Part shown: positions 45,780-54,443 of the stretch, one piece after another
How positions within the stretch are numbered: the first letter of the stretch is position 1
Layout: each line of letters begins with the position of its first letter
Source: Rhodovulum visakhapatnamense
Lineage (GTDB): Bacteria; Pseudomonadota; Alphaproteobacteria; Rhodobacterales; Rhodobacteraceae
Reading direction: 5' to 3'
Length of the DNA stretch: 64,000 nucleotides
Assembly: GCF_004365965.1 (NCBI RefSeq)
Contig: NZ_SOEB01000014.1
Coordinates: 1 to 64,000, forward strand
The notes under the pieces: model-generated
Databases searched by the model: none
Told to the model about the DNA's origin: nothing
The model's input: only the letters and a program-made list of their open reading frames with translations
Translations under genes and position numbers: made by a program

Positions 45780-46828
45780 CCCTCCATCTCGGCCAGCATC
45801 GTGGCCTGGTCGTCGGCGATCAGCGCGTCGATCACTTCGTCGAGATCGCCCGCCAGGACCTGGTCCAGCCGGTAGAGCGTGAGGTTGATCCGGTGGTCGG
45901 TCATCCGGCCCTGCGGAAAGTTGTAGGTGCGGATCCGTTCCGACCGGTCGCCCGAGCCGACCTGCGCCTTGCGGGCCGCGGCGCGTTCGTCTGCGGCTTT
46001 CTGACGCTCCAGGTCGAACAGCCGCGCGCGCAGCACCGCCATGGCGATGGCCCGGTTCTGGTGCTGCGATTTCTCCGACGAGGTAACGACCAGCCCGGTC
46101 GGCAGGTGGGTGATGCGCACGGCCGAGTCGGTGGTGTTGACGTGCTGGCCGCCCGCCCCCGAGGCGCGCATCGTGTCGATCCGGATGTCACCCGCCGGAA
46201 TGTCGATATCGACCTCCTGCGCCTCGGGCAGCACGGCGACCGTCGCAGCCGAGGTATGGATGCGGCCACCAGATTCGGTCGCGGGAACCCGCTGGACCCG
46301 GTGCACGCCGGATTCGTATTTGAGGCGCGCGAACACGCCCTCGCCCTGCACGGTGGCGGTCACTTCCTTGATCCCGCCCAGTTCGGTCTGGCTTTCCTCA
46401 AGGATCTCGAAACGCCAGCCCTTGGTCTCGGCATAGCGCTGATACATCCGCAGCAGGTCGCCCGCGAAAAGCGCGGCCTCCTCGCCCCCCGTTCCGGGCC
46501 GGATCTCGACGATGGCGGGGCGGGCATCGGCCGCGTCCTTGGGCAGAAGCGCGATCCTCAGTGCCTGTTCCATCTCGGGCAGGCGGGCGCGCAGGTCGGG
46601 CAGCTCTTCCTCGGCCAGCGCACGCATCTCGGGGTCTTTCAGCATCGCCTCGGCGGTGTCGATATCCGACAGCAGCCCGCGATAGGCCTCGATCTCGGCC
46701 ACCACGGGTTTCAGCTCGGCATATTCGCGGCCGACCTGGGCGAAATCGCCGGATGCACCTTCGGCCAGCCGGGCTTCGAGATAGCCGAACCGGCGCGAGA
46801 TCTGTTCGAGTTTGTCTAGCGGGACCAT
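45776..46828 (-). CDS. prfA: Peptide chain release factor 1
   Basis: This 350-residue RF1 reads UAA and UAG stop codons. The GGQ motif lies in [18 protein letters not shown], the peptidyl-tRNA hydrolysis loop. Family segments include [18 protein letters not shown] and [18 protein letters not shown]. Overlap with prmC ensures joint expression. UAG decoding is relevant to the amber-interrupted zntB-like gene elsewhere in the window. Confidence 0.96.
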   Translation of the reverse strand: MVPLDKLEQISRRFGYLEARLAEGASGDFAQVGREYAELKPVVAEIEAYRGLLSDIDTAEAMLKDPEMRALAEEELPDLRARLPEMEQALRIALLPKDAADARPAIVEIRPGTGGEEAALFAGDLLRMYQRYAETKGWRFEILEESQTELGGIKEVTATVQGEGVFARLKYESGVHRVQRVPATESGGRIHTSAATVAVLPEAQEVDIDIPAGDIRIDTMRASGAGGQHVNTTDSAVRITHLPTGLVVTSSEKSQHQNRAIAMAVLRARLFDLERQKAADERAAARKAQVGSGDRSERIRTYNFPQGRMTDHRINLTLYRLDQVLAGDLDEVIDALIADDQATMLAEMEG

Positions 46829-46859
46829 GGCGCTCTGTCGCGCGAAAGCCGGGGGACGG

Positions 46860-47339
46860 TCAAGAGGCAGGCGGGGCCAGCCGGGCCTCCAGCGCGGCCT
46901 GCCAGTCGGCCAGCCGCTTCGCGTTCACGCCAAGGTCGGAATGGCCGTAGCGCGAACGGGAAAACGCGGCCCAGGTCGCCCCGCCCTCGACCGGCAGGAT
47001 GCGGACCGAGATGTAATCGGGAAAGCCCCAGAGCGCCGAGCGCTGGACATAGGTCATGAAGAAAGCGCCGGGCGCGCCCGCAAGGCGGGACGTGCGCGGC
47101 TGGGCCAGCGCCACGGCGTCGAAAGCTTCGGCCAGCGCCTCGGGCGTGACCGGATAGACCGGGGCGGCGCGGTCCCCGCCTTCGGGACGGACGAGCGCCG
47201 CATTGGGCGTCGCGGGTTTCGCGGCGGTCAGCGGGTCGACATGCCAGGTCTCGGGATCGTCGGGGACGGTGCGGAACCAGACCGCGCCGCCCGCCGCGGC
47301 AAGCCCCAGAACCAGCAGGACAAGGGGAAGGATCTTCAT
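46860..47339 (-). CDS. DUF1499 family protein
   Basis: This 159-residue protein has an N-terminal signal or anchor segment ([19 protein letters not shown]). A DUF1499 domain follows, visible in [23 protein letters not shown] and [19 protein letters not shown]. The family is widespread in proteobacteria and its role is unknown. It overlaps speB by ATGA and precedes prfA by 31 bases, so it sits inside a speB-DUF1499-prfA-prmC transcript. Confidence 0.88.
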   Translation of the reverse strand: MKILPLVLLVLGLAAAGGAVWFRTVPDDPETWHVDPLTAAKPATPNAALVRPEGGDRAAPVYPVTPEALAEAFDAVALAQPRTSRLAGAPGAFFMTYVQRSALWGFPDYISVRILPVEGGATWAAFSRSRYGHSDLGVNAKRLADWQAALEARLAPPAS

Positions 47340-48316
47340 GCGCCGTCCTCGGCATCGGGGCGCCGGGTCCAGCCCCAGAGGCAGATCAGTTCGACCGCCA
47401 CATGCGCCCCGGCAATGGCGGTGACGCCGGTCGGATCGTAGGGCGGCGAGACCTCGACCACATCGCCCCCCACCATGTCGATCCCGCGCAGCCCCCGCAG
47501 GATCGACGCCGCCTGCGCGCTGCTCAGCCCGCCCCAGACGGGTGTGCCGGTGCCCGGCGCGAAGGCCGGATCGAGCGCGTCGATGTCGAAGCTGAGATAG
47601 GCCGGGGCCTCGCCCACGATCTCGCGCACCCGGGCGGCGGTGGCGGCGGGTCCGTGTTCATGCACGAAGGGCGCGTCCAGCACGGTGATCCCCATCGTAT
47701 CGGGGTTGTCGGTGCGGATGCCGATCTGGACCGACCGCGCCGGGTCGATCAGCCCCGCCTTGACCGCCTTGCCGAACATCGTGCCGTGGTCGATCCGGGC
47801 CATGTCGTCATCGGCCCAAGTGTCGGTATGGGCGTCGAACTGCACCAGCGCCAGCGGCCCGTGCTTGGCCGCATGGGCGCGCAGCAGGGCCAGCGACACC
47901 GAATGATCGCCGCCCAGCGCGATGCAGGCCGCGCCCGCCTTCAGGATGCCCGCGACATGGGCCTCGGCCCGGGCCGGAAACTCGGCCACGCTGGCATAGT
48001 CGAAGGCCATGTCGCCGTAATCGACGATGTCGAAGGCGTCGAACGGGTTGTAGCCCCAGCCATAGGGAACGTCGAAGGCCTGCAGCGTGCTGGCCTCGCG
48101 GATCGCGCGCGGCCCGAAGCGGGTGCCGGGCCGGTTCGTGACCGCCTGATCGAAGGGAATGCCGGTGATGGCCAGATCGACGCCCGCAAGATCCTTGGTC
48201 AGGCTGCGGCGCAGGAACGATGTCACCCCCGCAAAGGCGTTCTCGTAGGCAAGCCCCCGGTGCCCCTTGCGGGTGATCGCCCCGTCCACCTCGGATTTCG
48301 CGTCTTCCAGTGCCAT
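47336..48316 (-). CDS. speB: Agmatinase / ureohydrolase
   Basis: This 326-residue arginase-fold enzyme, probably agmatinase, releases urea and putrescine from agmatine. Binuclear Mn site residues lie in GGDHSVSL, FDAHTDTW and SFDIDALDPAFAPGTG. Related guanidinobutyrases and proclavaminate hydrolases share these motifs, so the substrate is likely but not certain. It is the first gene of the speB-DUF1499-prfA-prmC group. Confidence 0.9.
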   Translation of the reverse strand: MALEDAKSEVDGAITRKGHRGLAYENAFAGVTSFLRRSLTKDLAGVDLAITGIPFDQAVTNRPGTRFGPRAIREASTLQAFDVPYGWGYNPFDAFDIVDYGDMAFDYASVAEFPARAEAHVAGILKAGAACIALGGDHSVSLALLRAHAAKHGPLALVQFDAHTDTWADDDMARIDHGTMFGKAVKAGLIDPARSVQIGIRTDNPDTMGITVLDAPFVHEHGPAATAARVREIVGEAPAYLSFDIDALDPAFAPGTGTPVWGGLSSAQAASILRGLRGIDMVGGDVVEVSPPYDPTGVTAIAGAHVAVELICLWGWTRRPDAEDGA

Positions 48317-48435
48317 CGCATGCCCCCTCCTGCACCCCGCGCAGGATAGCGCGCGGGTTCCCTTTCGCCAGCCCCGGCTTTACACCCCGGCCTGTCTTTG
48401 TCCAACTCCTGCCGATGCCAGATTGCGAGGCCCAG

Positions 48436-49269
48436 ATGACCGAGGATTCCGACCGCCTGATCCGTGACCCCAAGGGCGGCCTGCCGCGCCTTCTGGAAAT
48501 CATGCGGCGCCTGCGCGACCCGAGGACCGGCTGCCCCTGGGATATCGAACAGGATTTCCGCTCGATCGCGCCCTATACGATCGAAGAGGCCTATGAGGTC
48601 GCCGACGCCATCGAGCGCGAGGCCTGGGACGAGCTGGAGGGCGAACTGGGCGATCTGCTGCTGCAATCGGTCTATCACGCGCAGATGGGGGCCGAGGCGG
48701 GGCTGTTCGACTTTCACTCGGTCGCCGACCGGGTCTCGGACAAGATGGTGGCGCGGCACCCGCATGTCTTCGGCAGCGAGGATCGCGACAAGTCGGCCGA
48801 ACAGCAGACCCGCGACTGGGAGACGATCAAGGCGGCCGAGCGCGCCGGCAAAGAGGCCAGGGGCGTGCTTGACGATGTGGCGCTGGCGCTGCCCGCGCTG
48901 ACCCGGGCGGTCAAGCTGCAAAAGCGCGCGGCGCGGGTCGGCTTCGACTGGCCCGAGACGGCGCAGGTTCTCGACAAGATCGTCGAGGAGGCGCAGGAAC
49001 TGGCCGAGGCCCGCGACCGGCTGACCGAGGCCGAGGTGTTCGAGGAATTCGGCGATCTTCTGTTCGTGGTGGCCAATCTCGCCCGCCACCTGAAGATCGA
49101 GCCCGAAGAGGCGCTGCGCGCCGCCAATGCGAAATTCACCCGCCGGTTCAACGGGATCGAGGCCCGGCTCGCGGCCATGGGCAAACGCCCCGAGGACTCG
49201 GACCTGGCCGAGATGGACGCGCTTTGGGATGCGGTGAAGGCCGAGGAAAAGGCCAGGGCCGGGCGCTGA
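48436..49269 (+). CDS. mazG: Nucleoside triphosphate pyrophosphohydrolase MazG
   Basis: This 277-residue MazG hydrolyses NTPs and dNTPs to monophosphates and limits (p)ppGpp effects in Escherichia coli. It has two MazG domains. The first contains RDPRTGCPWDIEQDF, EEAYEVADAIE and ELEGELGDLLLQ. The second has EEAQELAEARDRLTEAEVFEEFGDLLF. The ATG at 48436 has GAGG upstream; an in-frame ATG at 48415 would add seven residues. Confidence 0.94.
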   Translation: MTEDSDRLIRDPKGGLPRLLEIMRRLRDPRTGCPWDIEQDFRSIAPYTIEEAYEVADAIEREAWDELEGELGDLLLQSVYHAQMGAEAGLFDFHSVADRVSDKMVARHPHVFGSEDRDKSAEQQTRDWETIKAAERAGKEARGVLDDVALALPALTRAVKLQKRAARVGFDWPETAQVLDKIVEEAQELAEARDRLTEAEVFEEFGDLLFVVANLARHLKIEPEEALRAANAKFTRRFNGIEARLAAMGKRPEDSDLAEMDALWDAVKAEEKARAGR

Positions 49270-49328
49270 CGCCCGAGACCCGTTCACGCCGGATCAAGCG
49301 GATGTGAGCGGGCGCCCCCTGCGGCACC

Positions 49329-49357
49329 TTGACCCGACAAAAATTGTCGGATTTAAC
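49329..49357 (+). promoter_or_regulatory. Promoter with a palindromic operator in its spacer
   Basis: TTGACC (49329-49334) and TTTAAC (49352-49357) are 17 bases apart, a sigma-70-like promoter. The spacer is filled by the inverted repeat CCGACAA-AAA-TTGTCGG (49334-49350). A regulator bound there would block RNA polymerase. Because the gene encodes an iron-type binding protein, an iron-responsive repressor is likely, but the sequence is not a standard Fur box. Confidence 0.7.
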
Positions 49358-49393
49358 CCTGACCGGAACGCACCAGACCGGACAGGAGACCCC

Positions 49394-50401
49394 ATGACCT
49401 TGCGCATTGCCCTTGCGGCCACCGCCGCGGCGGCCACGCTGGCCCCGACTGCCCAGGCCGATGTGAACATCTATTCCTATCGCCAGCCCGAGCTGATCCA
49501 GCCGATCCTCGACGCCTTCACCGAGGATACCGGCATCGCCACCAATATCGCTTTTCTCAACAAGGGCATGGTCGAGCGGCTTCAGGCCGAGGGCTCGCGC
49601 AGCCCGGCCGATATCATCCTGACGGTCGATGTCGCGCGGCTGGCCGAGGCGGTCGATGCGGGCGTGACCCAGGCCGTCGACAGCGACACCCTGGTCGAGA
49701 AGATCCCGGCCGCCTTCCGCGACGCCGACAATCACTGGTTCGGGGTCACCACCCGCGCCCGGATCGTCTATGCCGCCAAGGACCGGGTCGATCCCTCGGA
49801 AATCACCACCTACGAGGATCTGGCCGACCCGAAATGGAAGGGCCGGATCTGCACCCGCTCGGGCACCCATGCCTATACGCTGGCGCTGGTGGCAGCGATG
49901 ATCCACCACCATGGCGAAGAGGCCGCGAAGACCTGGCTTGAAGGCGTCAAGGCCAACCTCGCGCGCAAACCCCAGGGCAACGACCGGGCGCAGGTCAAGG
50001 CGATCTGGGCCGGCGAATGCGACATCTCGCTGGGCAACACCTATTACATGGGCCAGATGCTGAACGACCCCGAGCAGGAGGCCTGGGCACAATCGGTCAA
50101 TGTGCTGTTCCCGGTCTTCGAGCACGGCGGCACCCATGTGAACATCTCGGGCATCGCCATGACCAAGGCCGCGCCGAACCGCGAGGACGCGCTGAGATTC
50201 ATGGAATACCTCACCTCGGACCATGCCCAGGAGATCTATGCCGAGGTCAATTACGAATACCCGGTCGTGCCCGGCACCGGCCCCTCGGATCTGGTGAAAA
50301 GCTGGGGCAGCTTCACCGCCGATGACGTGAACCTCATCGCCCTGTCGCGCGACCGTGCGGCGGCGCTGCGGCTGGTCGAGGAAGTCGATTTCGACGGCTG
50401 A
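49394..50401 (+). CDS. Fe(3+) ABC transporter substrate-binding protein (FbpA/FutA type)
   Basis: This 335-residue periplasmic binding protein has a signal peptide ending AQA before DVNIYSYRQPELIQP. It has the two-lobe fold with the adjacent tyrosines NTYYMG that bind ferric iron in FbpA-class proteins. No permease or ATPase genes follow; the next gene is a nucleoside hydrolase, so the transporter subunits must be elsewhere. The operator in its promoter suggests control by metal level. Confidence 0.92.
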   Translation: MTLRIALAATAAAATLAPTAQADVNIYSYRQPELIQPILDAFTEDTGIATNIAFLNKGMVERLQAEGSRSPADIILTVDVARLAEAVDAGVTQAVDSDTLVEKIPAAFRDADNHWFGVTTRARIVYAAKDRVDPSEITTYEDLADPKWKGRICTRSGTHAYTLALVAAMIHHHGEEAAKTWLEGVKANLARKPQGNDRAQVKAIWAGECDISLGNTYYMGQMLNDPEQEAWAQSVNVLFPVFEHGGTHVNISGIAMTKAAPNREDALRFMEYLTSDHAQEIYAEVNYEYPVVPGTGPSDLVKSWGSFTADDVNLIALSRDRAAALRLVEEVDFDG

Positions 50402-50516
50402 GCCGATTTCGGGCAGGGCCTCCACCGGACAGGGCCACTGACCCGAAAGGCGGGCGCGCTGGACATCCCGGCGCGCCCGCGCCACGTTGCGGGGCCAGCT
50501 TCCCCGGAGACCCCGC

Positions 50517-51458
50517 ATGCCCCGCAAGATCATCATCGACACCGATCCCGGCCAGGACGACGCCGTCGCCATCCTGCTGGCGCTGGCCAGCCCCGACGAG
50601 ATCGAGGTTCTGGGCATCACCGCCGTCGCCGGAAACGTGCCGCTGGCCCTGACCCAGAAGAATGCCCGCATGGTCTGCGAACTGGCCGGACGGCCCGATA
50701 TCCGGGTCTTCGCGGGCTGCGACCGGCCGTTGGCGGGCGCGCTTGTCACCGCCGAGCATGTCCATGGCAAGACCGGGCTCGACGGCCCCGCCCTGCCCGA
50801 CCCGACCATGCCGCTGCAGGATGCCCATGCCGTCGCTTTCCTGATCGAGACGCTGCGCGCCGCCCCCGAGGGCGAGGTCACGCTTTGCCCGCTGGGGCCC
50901 TTGACCAACATCGCGACGGCCCTGCGCGAGGCCCCCGAGATCGCGCCGAAGATCCGCGAGATCGTGCTGATGGGCGGCGCCTATTTCGAGGTCGGCAACA
51001 TCACCCCCACGGCCGAGTTCAACATCTTCGTCGACCCCGAGGCCGCGTCCATCGTCTTTGCCTCGGGCGTGCCGCTGACCGTCATGCCGCTGGACGTGAC
51101 CCACAAGGCGCTGGTCACGAAGCCGCGCAACGACGCGTTCCGGGCGCTTGGAACTGCTGCGGGCGAGGCCGTCGCCGCGATGACCGACTTCTTCGAGCGC
51201 TACGACCGCGAGAAATACGGATCCGAGGGCGCCCCCCTGCACGATCCGTGCGTCACCGCCTATTTGATCCGGCCCGGCCTGTTCCGCGGCCGCCATGTCA
51301 ATGTCGAGATCGAGACCGAGGGTCGCTTCACCCGAGGCATGACCGTCGCCGACTGGTGGGGCGTCTCGGGCCGCACCCCCAATGCGACTTTCATGGGCGA
51401 TATCGACGCAGACGGTTTTTTCGGCCTGCTGACGGAAAGACTTGCCCGACTTAAATGA
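50517..51458 (+). CDS. Nucleoside hydrolase (inosine-uridine preferring type)
   Basis: This 313-residue enzyme cleaves ribonucleosides to base and ribose. The calcium-binding signature DTDPGQDDAVAIL is near the start. AEFNIFVDPEAA and DPCVTAYLIRPGLF are further active-site regions. I chose ATG 50517 because the family starts MPRKIIIDTDPG and GGAG precedes it. Its substrate range (pyrimidine, purine or both) cannot be read from the sequence. Confidence 0.93.
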   Translation: MPRKIIIDTDPGQDDAVAILLALASPDEIEVLGITAVAGNVPLALTQKNARMVCELAGRPDIRVFAGCDRPLAGALVTAEHVHGKTGLDGPALPDPTMPLQDAHAVAFLIETLRAAPEGEVTLCPLGPLTNIATALREAPEIAPKIREIVLMGGAYFEVGNITPTAEFNIFVDPEAASIVFASGVPLTVMPLDVTHKALVTKPRNDAFRALGTAAGEAVAAMTDFFERYDREKYGSEGAPLHDPCVTAYLIRPGLFRGRHVNVEIETEGRFTRGMTVADWWGVSGRTPNATFMGDIDADGFFGLLTERLARLK

Positions 51459-51583
51459 AGGAATTTCAGAATAACAAGAACATGGCCGGTGAAACGCCCC
51501 GAATTCAACTTAAAATCGAAATTGATCCCGCCGAGGTTGCAAACCCTCTCCAAAACCTGAATCTCACGCAACACAAAAGCTAA
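51455..51583 (+). CDS. Possible 42-residue microprotein coupled to the nucleoside hydrolase gene
   Basis: An ATG overlaps the hydrolase stop (ATGA at 51455-51458) and opens a 42-codon frame starting MKEFQNNKNMAGETP and ending LNLTQHKS. It has no own ribosome site, so it would rely on coupling. The A+T content is higher than in nearby genes, and the codon use is not typical of the genome. It may be chance. Confidence 0.25.
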   Translation: MKEFQNNKNMAGETPRIQLKIEIDPAEVANPLQNLNLTQHKS

Positions 51584-51998
51584 CTGTTTGAAAAGGAGAT
51601 CATTCGAGCGTCTTGCCCCGGGGGGTGGGGGCGAATCCACCGAAATCCGCTGCTCCGATGCCGCAATAGAGTCCCCGAGATACACGCGTGCACCGTCCGA
51701 ACGGACAGGTCCAGGATGTCTTCCAGAACAGGCCCGCAGCCTCGCATCCGTGACGCCATGGCGACCTCGCTCGCCTCGGAAAGCCGCGTAGGTACATGAA
51801 TATGATCGAAAAAGCAGTAAACGCCCGGCGCGACACGTACATCCGACCCGCACCGGCCTTTTCACATCGCACCAAACAAAAATCATGCCGACAAAAAAAG
51901 GTACTTTGTCAGTCAATAATGTGTTAACGGTTACGCCGACGGGCGCGTTTCATCGCATTAATGGGGTTGGCCTGTCGGTTCATGAACGGGGGAAAGTT
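51584..51998. other. Low-G+C spacer with no convincing gene
   Basis: About 415 bases upstream of the VPLPA-CTERM gene, with A-rich patches (for example ACAAAAAAAGGTAC near 51895). Open frames on both strands lack domains and good starts. Two GGTTA/TTAAC palindromic phrases near 51924-51937 may be promoter elements of the next gene. Nothing else is recognised. Confidence 0.4.
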
Positions 51999-52766
51999 AT
52001 GAAAACACTTCTTGCGACGACTGCAATTGGCGCAATGATGACCGTCGGCGCGCAGGCCGCGACGATGAGCGGCTCGACCGGCGGCACGTTCACTGCCGTG
52101 GTGGATGGGTACAACGTCGATGGGTCCGGCCCGACCGCTGTCTGGCCGCTTGACAACGACTGGAGCGAGTGCAGTTTGTTCTTTGGCTGCTCGACGCAAA
52201 CGACCGGCAAAAGCACTCTGACGATCGAAGACTATGGCTTCAACTCGAACGTGACGACGCCGGGCGCGGTCACCGTCGGGCAAATCTCCTGGCACAATGC
52301 GGCATCTCAAGCCCAAGGGGACGGCTCTTTGTGGGGGGGGAATCAATACCCCGGCACTGATCCGAAATTCACGCTCAACGCCGACATGAGCATCGACTAC
52401 GCCCAGCCGACCGATCTGCCGGCGACCAGCCAATCTCTGTCTTTCTCGGTCAGGAACACGGACAACCCGACGGGCGACAAGATTTCCAGCCTGATCTTCA
52501 ATAACCTGAACTATGGCTCCGTCCTGCCGCTCGATCTGGGCGAAGGCCTGACCGTCACGGGCTATTCGTTCGAACTGGTCGATGGCACCTACAGCACGTT
52601 CAATGCGGCGACAGGCAAATGGACGCTGCAAGAGGACCGTTCGGCCACCTTGCGCATCGTCGCCAACGTCGATGTCGCGCCGGTGCCGCTGCCGGCGGCG
52701 GGGCTGATGCTGCTGGGCGGGCTCGGCGGTCTGGCCGCGGTCGGCCGTCGCAAGAAGCAGTCCTGA
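51999..52766 (+). CDS. Exported VPLPA-CTERM protein
   Basis: This 255-residue secreted protein starts MKTLLATTAIGAMMTVGAQA, a clear signal peptide. The body is a beta-rich domain with no family I can name. It ends APVPLPAAGLMLLGGLGGL and a basic tail (GRRKKQS). That VPLPA motif, helix and Arg/Lys end define the VPLPA-CTERM sorting signal, processed by exosortase D in Rhodobacterales. The protein is probably placed in the envelope or a surface matrix. GGGGGAAAG precedes the ATG. The role of the body is unknown. Confidence 0.88.
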   Translation: MKTLLATTAIGAMMTVGAQAATMSGSTGGTFTAVVDGYNVDGSGPTAVWPLDNDWSECSLFFGCSTQTTGKSTLTIEDYGFNSNVTTPGAVTVGQISWHNAASQAQGDGSLWGGNQYPGTDPKFTLNADMSIDYAQPTDLPATSQSLSFSVRNTDNPTGDKISSLIFNNLNYGSVLPLDLGEGLTVTGYSFELVDGTYSTFNAATGKWTLQEDRSATLRIVANVDVAPVPLPAAGLMLLGGLGGLAAVGRRKKQS

Positions 52767-52810
52767 GACCGCGCGCAACCGCGGCCCTCACGGCACCTGA
52801 CAGATCGGAA

Positions 52811-52840
52811 GGCCCCCGGCACCACCCCGGGGGCCTTGCC
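52811..52840 (+). terminator. Hairpin after the VPLPA-CTERM gene
   Basis: GGCCCCCGG (52811-52819) and CCGGGGGCC (52827-52835) form a perfect stem around a 7-base loop. A short T-containing tail (TTGCCTGTT) follows, so termination is probable but not strong. Confidence 0.7.
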
Positions 52841-52905
52841 TGTTCCAGGGGACATGACCCTCTGGCCCCGCTGGAAAGCCCCGGCGTCCGGCCTATCTCG
52901 GCGGC

Positions 52906-54345
52906 ATGACCCTTTCGATCCGCTTCGACAATTCCTATGCCCGCCTGCCGGACCGGTTTTTCAGCCGTCAGGCCCCCGAACCGGTGCGCGCGCCGCGGCT
53001 GCTGGCGCTGAACCGGCCGCTGGCCGAGGCGCTGGGGCTCGACCCCGAGGCGCTGGCCGCACCCGAGGGCGTCGAGACGCTGGCGGGCAACCGCCTGCCC
53101 GAGGGCGCCGAGCCGCTGGCCCAGGCCTATGCCGGGCACCAGTTCGGCGGTTTCGTGCCGCAACTGGGCGATGGCCGCGCGATCCTTCTGGGCGAGGTGG
53201 TGGCGCCTGACGGCACCCGGCACGACCTTCAGCTGAAGGGCGCGGGCCGCACCCCCTATTCGCGGATGGGCGACGGGCGCGCCTGGCTGGGCCCGGTGCT
53301 GCGCGAATACCTGGTGTCCGAGGCGATGCACGCGCTCGGCATTCCGACGACCCGGGCGCTGGCCGCCGTCGCGACCGGCGAGGACGTGATCCGCGAAACC
53401 CGCCAGCCCGGCGCCGTGCTGACCCGGGTCGCGGCCAGCCATGTGCGCGTCGGCACCTTTCAATATTTCGCGGTGCGCAAGGATACCGACGCGCTCGAGG
53501 CGCTGGCGCGCCACGTGATGGCCCGCCATTACCCCGAGACCGAAACCGTGCTGGACATGCTGGGCGCGGTGCTGGCCGCCCAGGCCCGGCTGGTGGCGCA
53601 ATGGATGGGGGTGGGCTTCATCCACGGGGTGATGAACACCGACAATACCTCGGTCGCGGGCGAGACCATCGACTATGGTCCCTGCGCCTTCCTGGACGGC
53701 TATCACCCGGACACGGTCTTCAGCTCCATCGACCAGTTCGGGCGCTATGCCTACGGGCGGCAGGCCGATATCGCGGTCTGGAACCTGGCGCAGTTGGCCA
53801 CCTCGCTGCTGCCGCTGATCGACCCCGACCGCGAGCGCGCCATCGAGGCCGCGACCGCAGCCCTGCACGGCTTTCCCGATCTCTTCAAGGCGGCCTGGCT
53901 CGATGTCTTCCGCCCCAAGATCGGGCTTGGCACCGCCGAGGACGGGGATGCCGAGCTGATCCACGGGCTGCTGGACCTGATGGCCGCCGAACGGGCCGAT
54001 TTCACCAACACCTTCCGCGATCTGGCCGAGGGCCTCTCGCCCGGCAGGCTCCGCGACCGCGCGGGGATCGAGGCCTGGACCGGGCGCTGGCAGGCCCGGC
54101 TCGACCGCGAGGGCACCGCCGCCAGCGCGGCCCAGACCCGGATGCGCGCCGCCAACCCCGCCTATATTCCCCGCAACCACCGGATCGAGGCGGCGATCGC
54201 GGCCGCCCGCGCGGGCGATCTGGCCCCGTTCGAGCGGCTGCATCGGGTGCTGGCCCATCCCTTCGATCCCCAGGACGAGGCCCGTGCCTTCCGCGCCCCG
54301 CCCGCCCCCGGCGAAGAGGTCCGCCAGACCTTCTGCGGCACCTGA
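52906..54345 (+). CDS. selO: Protein adenylyltransferase SelO
   Basis: This 479-residue pseudokinase-fold enzyme (formerly UPF0061/YdiU) moves AMP from ATP to protein Ser, Thr or Tyr. Family segments are [13 protein letters not shown] at the start, [37 protein letters not shown] and [23 protein letters not shown], which carries the metal-site Asp and Asn. It ends with a single Cys near the C-terminus (TFCGT), consistent with a redox role. Confidence 0.95.
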   Translation: MTLSIRFDNSYARLPDRFFSRQAPEPVRAPRLLALNRPLAEALGLDPEALAAPEGVETLAGNRLPEGAEPLAQAYAGHQFGGFVPQLGDGRAILLGEVVAPDGTRHDLQLKGAGRTPYSRMGDGRAWLGPVLREYLVSEAMHALGIPTTRALAAVATGEDVIRETRQPGAVLTRVAASHVRVGTFQYFAVRKDTDALEALARHVMARHYPETETVLDMLGAVLAAQARLVAQWMGVGFIHGVMNTDNTSVAGETIDYGPCAFLDGYHPDTVFSSIDQFGRYAYGRQADIAVWNLAQLATSLLPLIDPDRERAIEAATAALHGFPDLFKAAWLDVFRPKIGLGTAEDGDAELIHGLLDLMAAERADFTNTFRDLAEGLSPGRLRDRAGIEAWTGRWQARLDREGTAASAAQTRMRAANPAYIPRNHRIEAAIAAARAGDLAPFERLHRVLAHPFDPQDEARAFRAPPAPGEEVRQTFCGT

Positions 54346-54348
54346 CGC

Positions 54349-54368
54349 CGCCCCCTGACGGGGCGTTT
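54349..54368 (+). terminator. Short hairpin after selO
   Basis: CGCCCC (54349-54354) pairs with GGGGCG (54360-54365) around a 5-base loop and is followed by only three T. It is a weak intrinsic terminator candidate. Confidence 0.45.
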
Positions 54369-54443
54369 CCGCTTTGCCCCGTGCCGGGATCGGGCTAGCC
54401 ATGGTTCCCGACTGCGTCCCCTCAACGACCCCTGGACCCCGGC

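Noticed and set aside
51260-51916. 218-codon minus-strand frame overlapping the nucleoside hydrolase end
   Set aside because: It overlaps a certain gene, has no ribosome site, and its sequence shows no domain.
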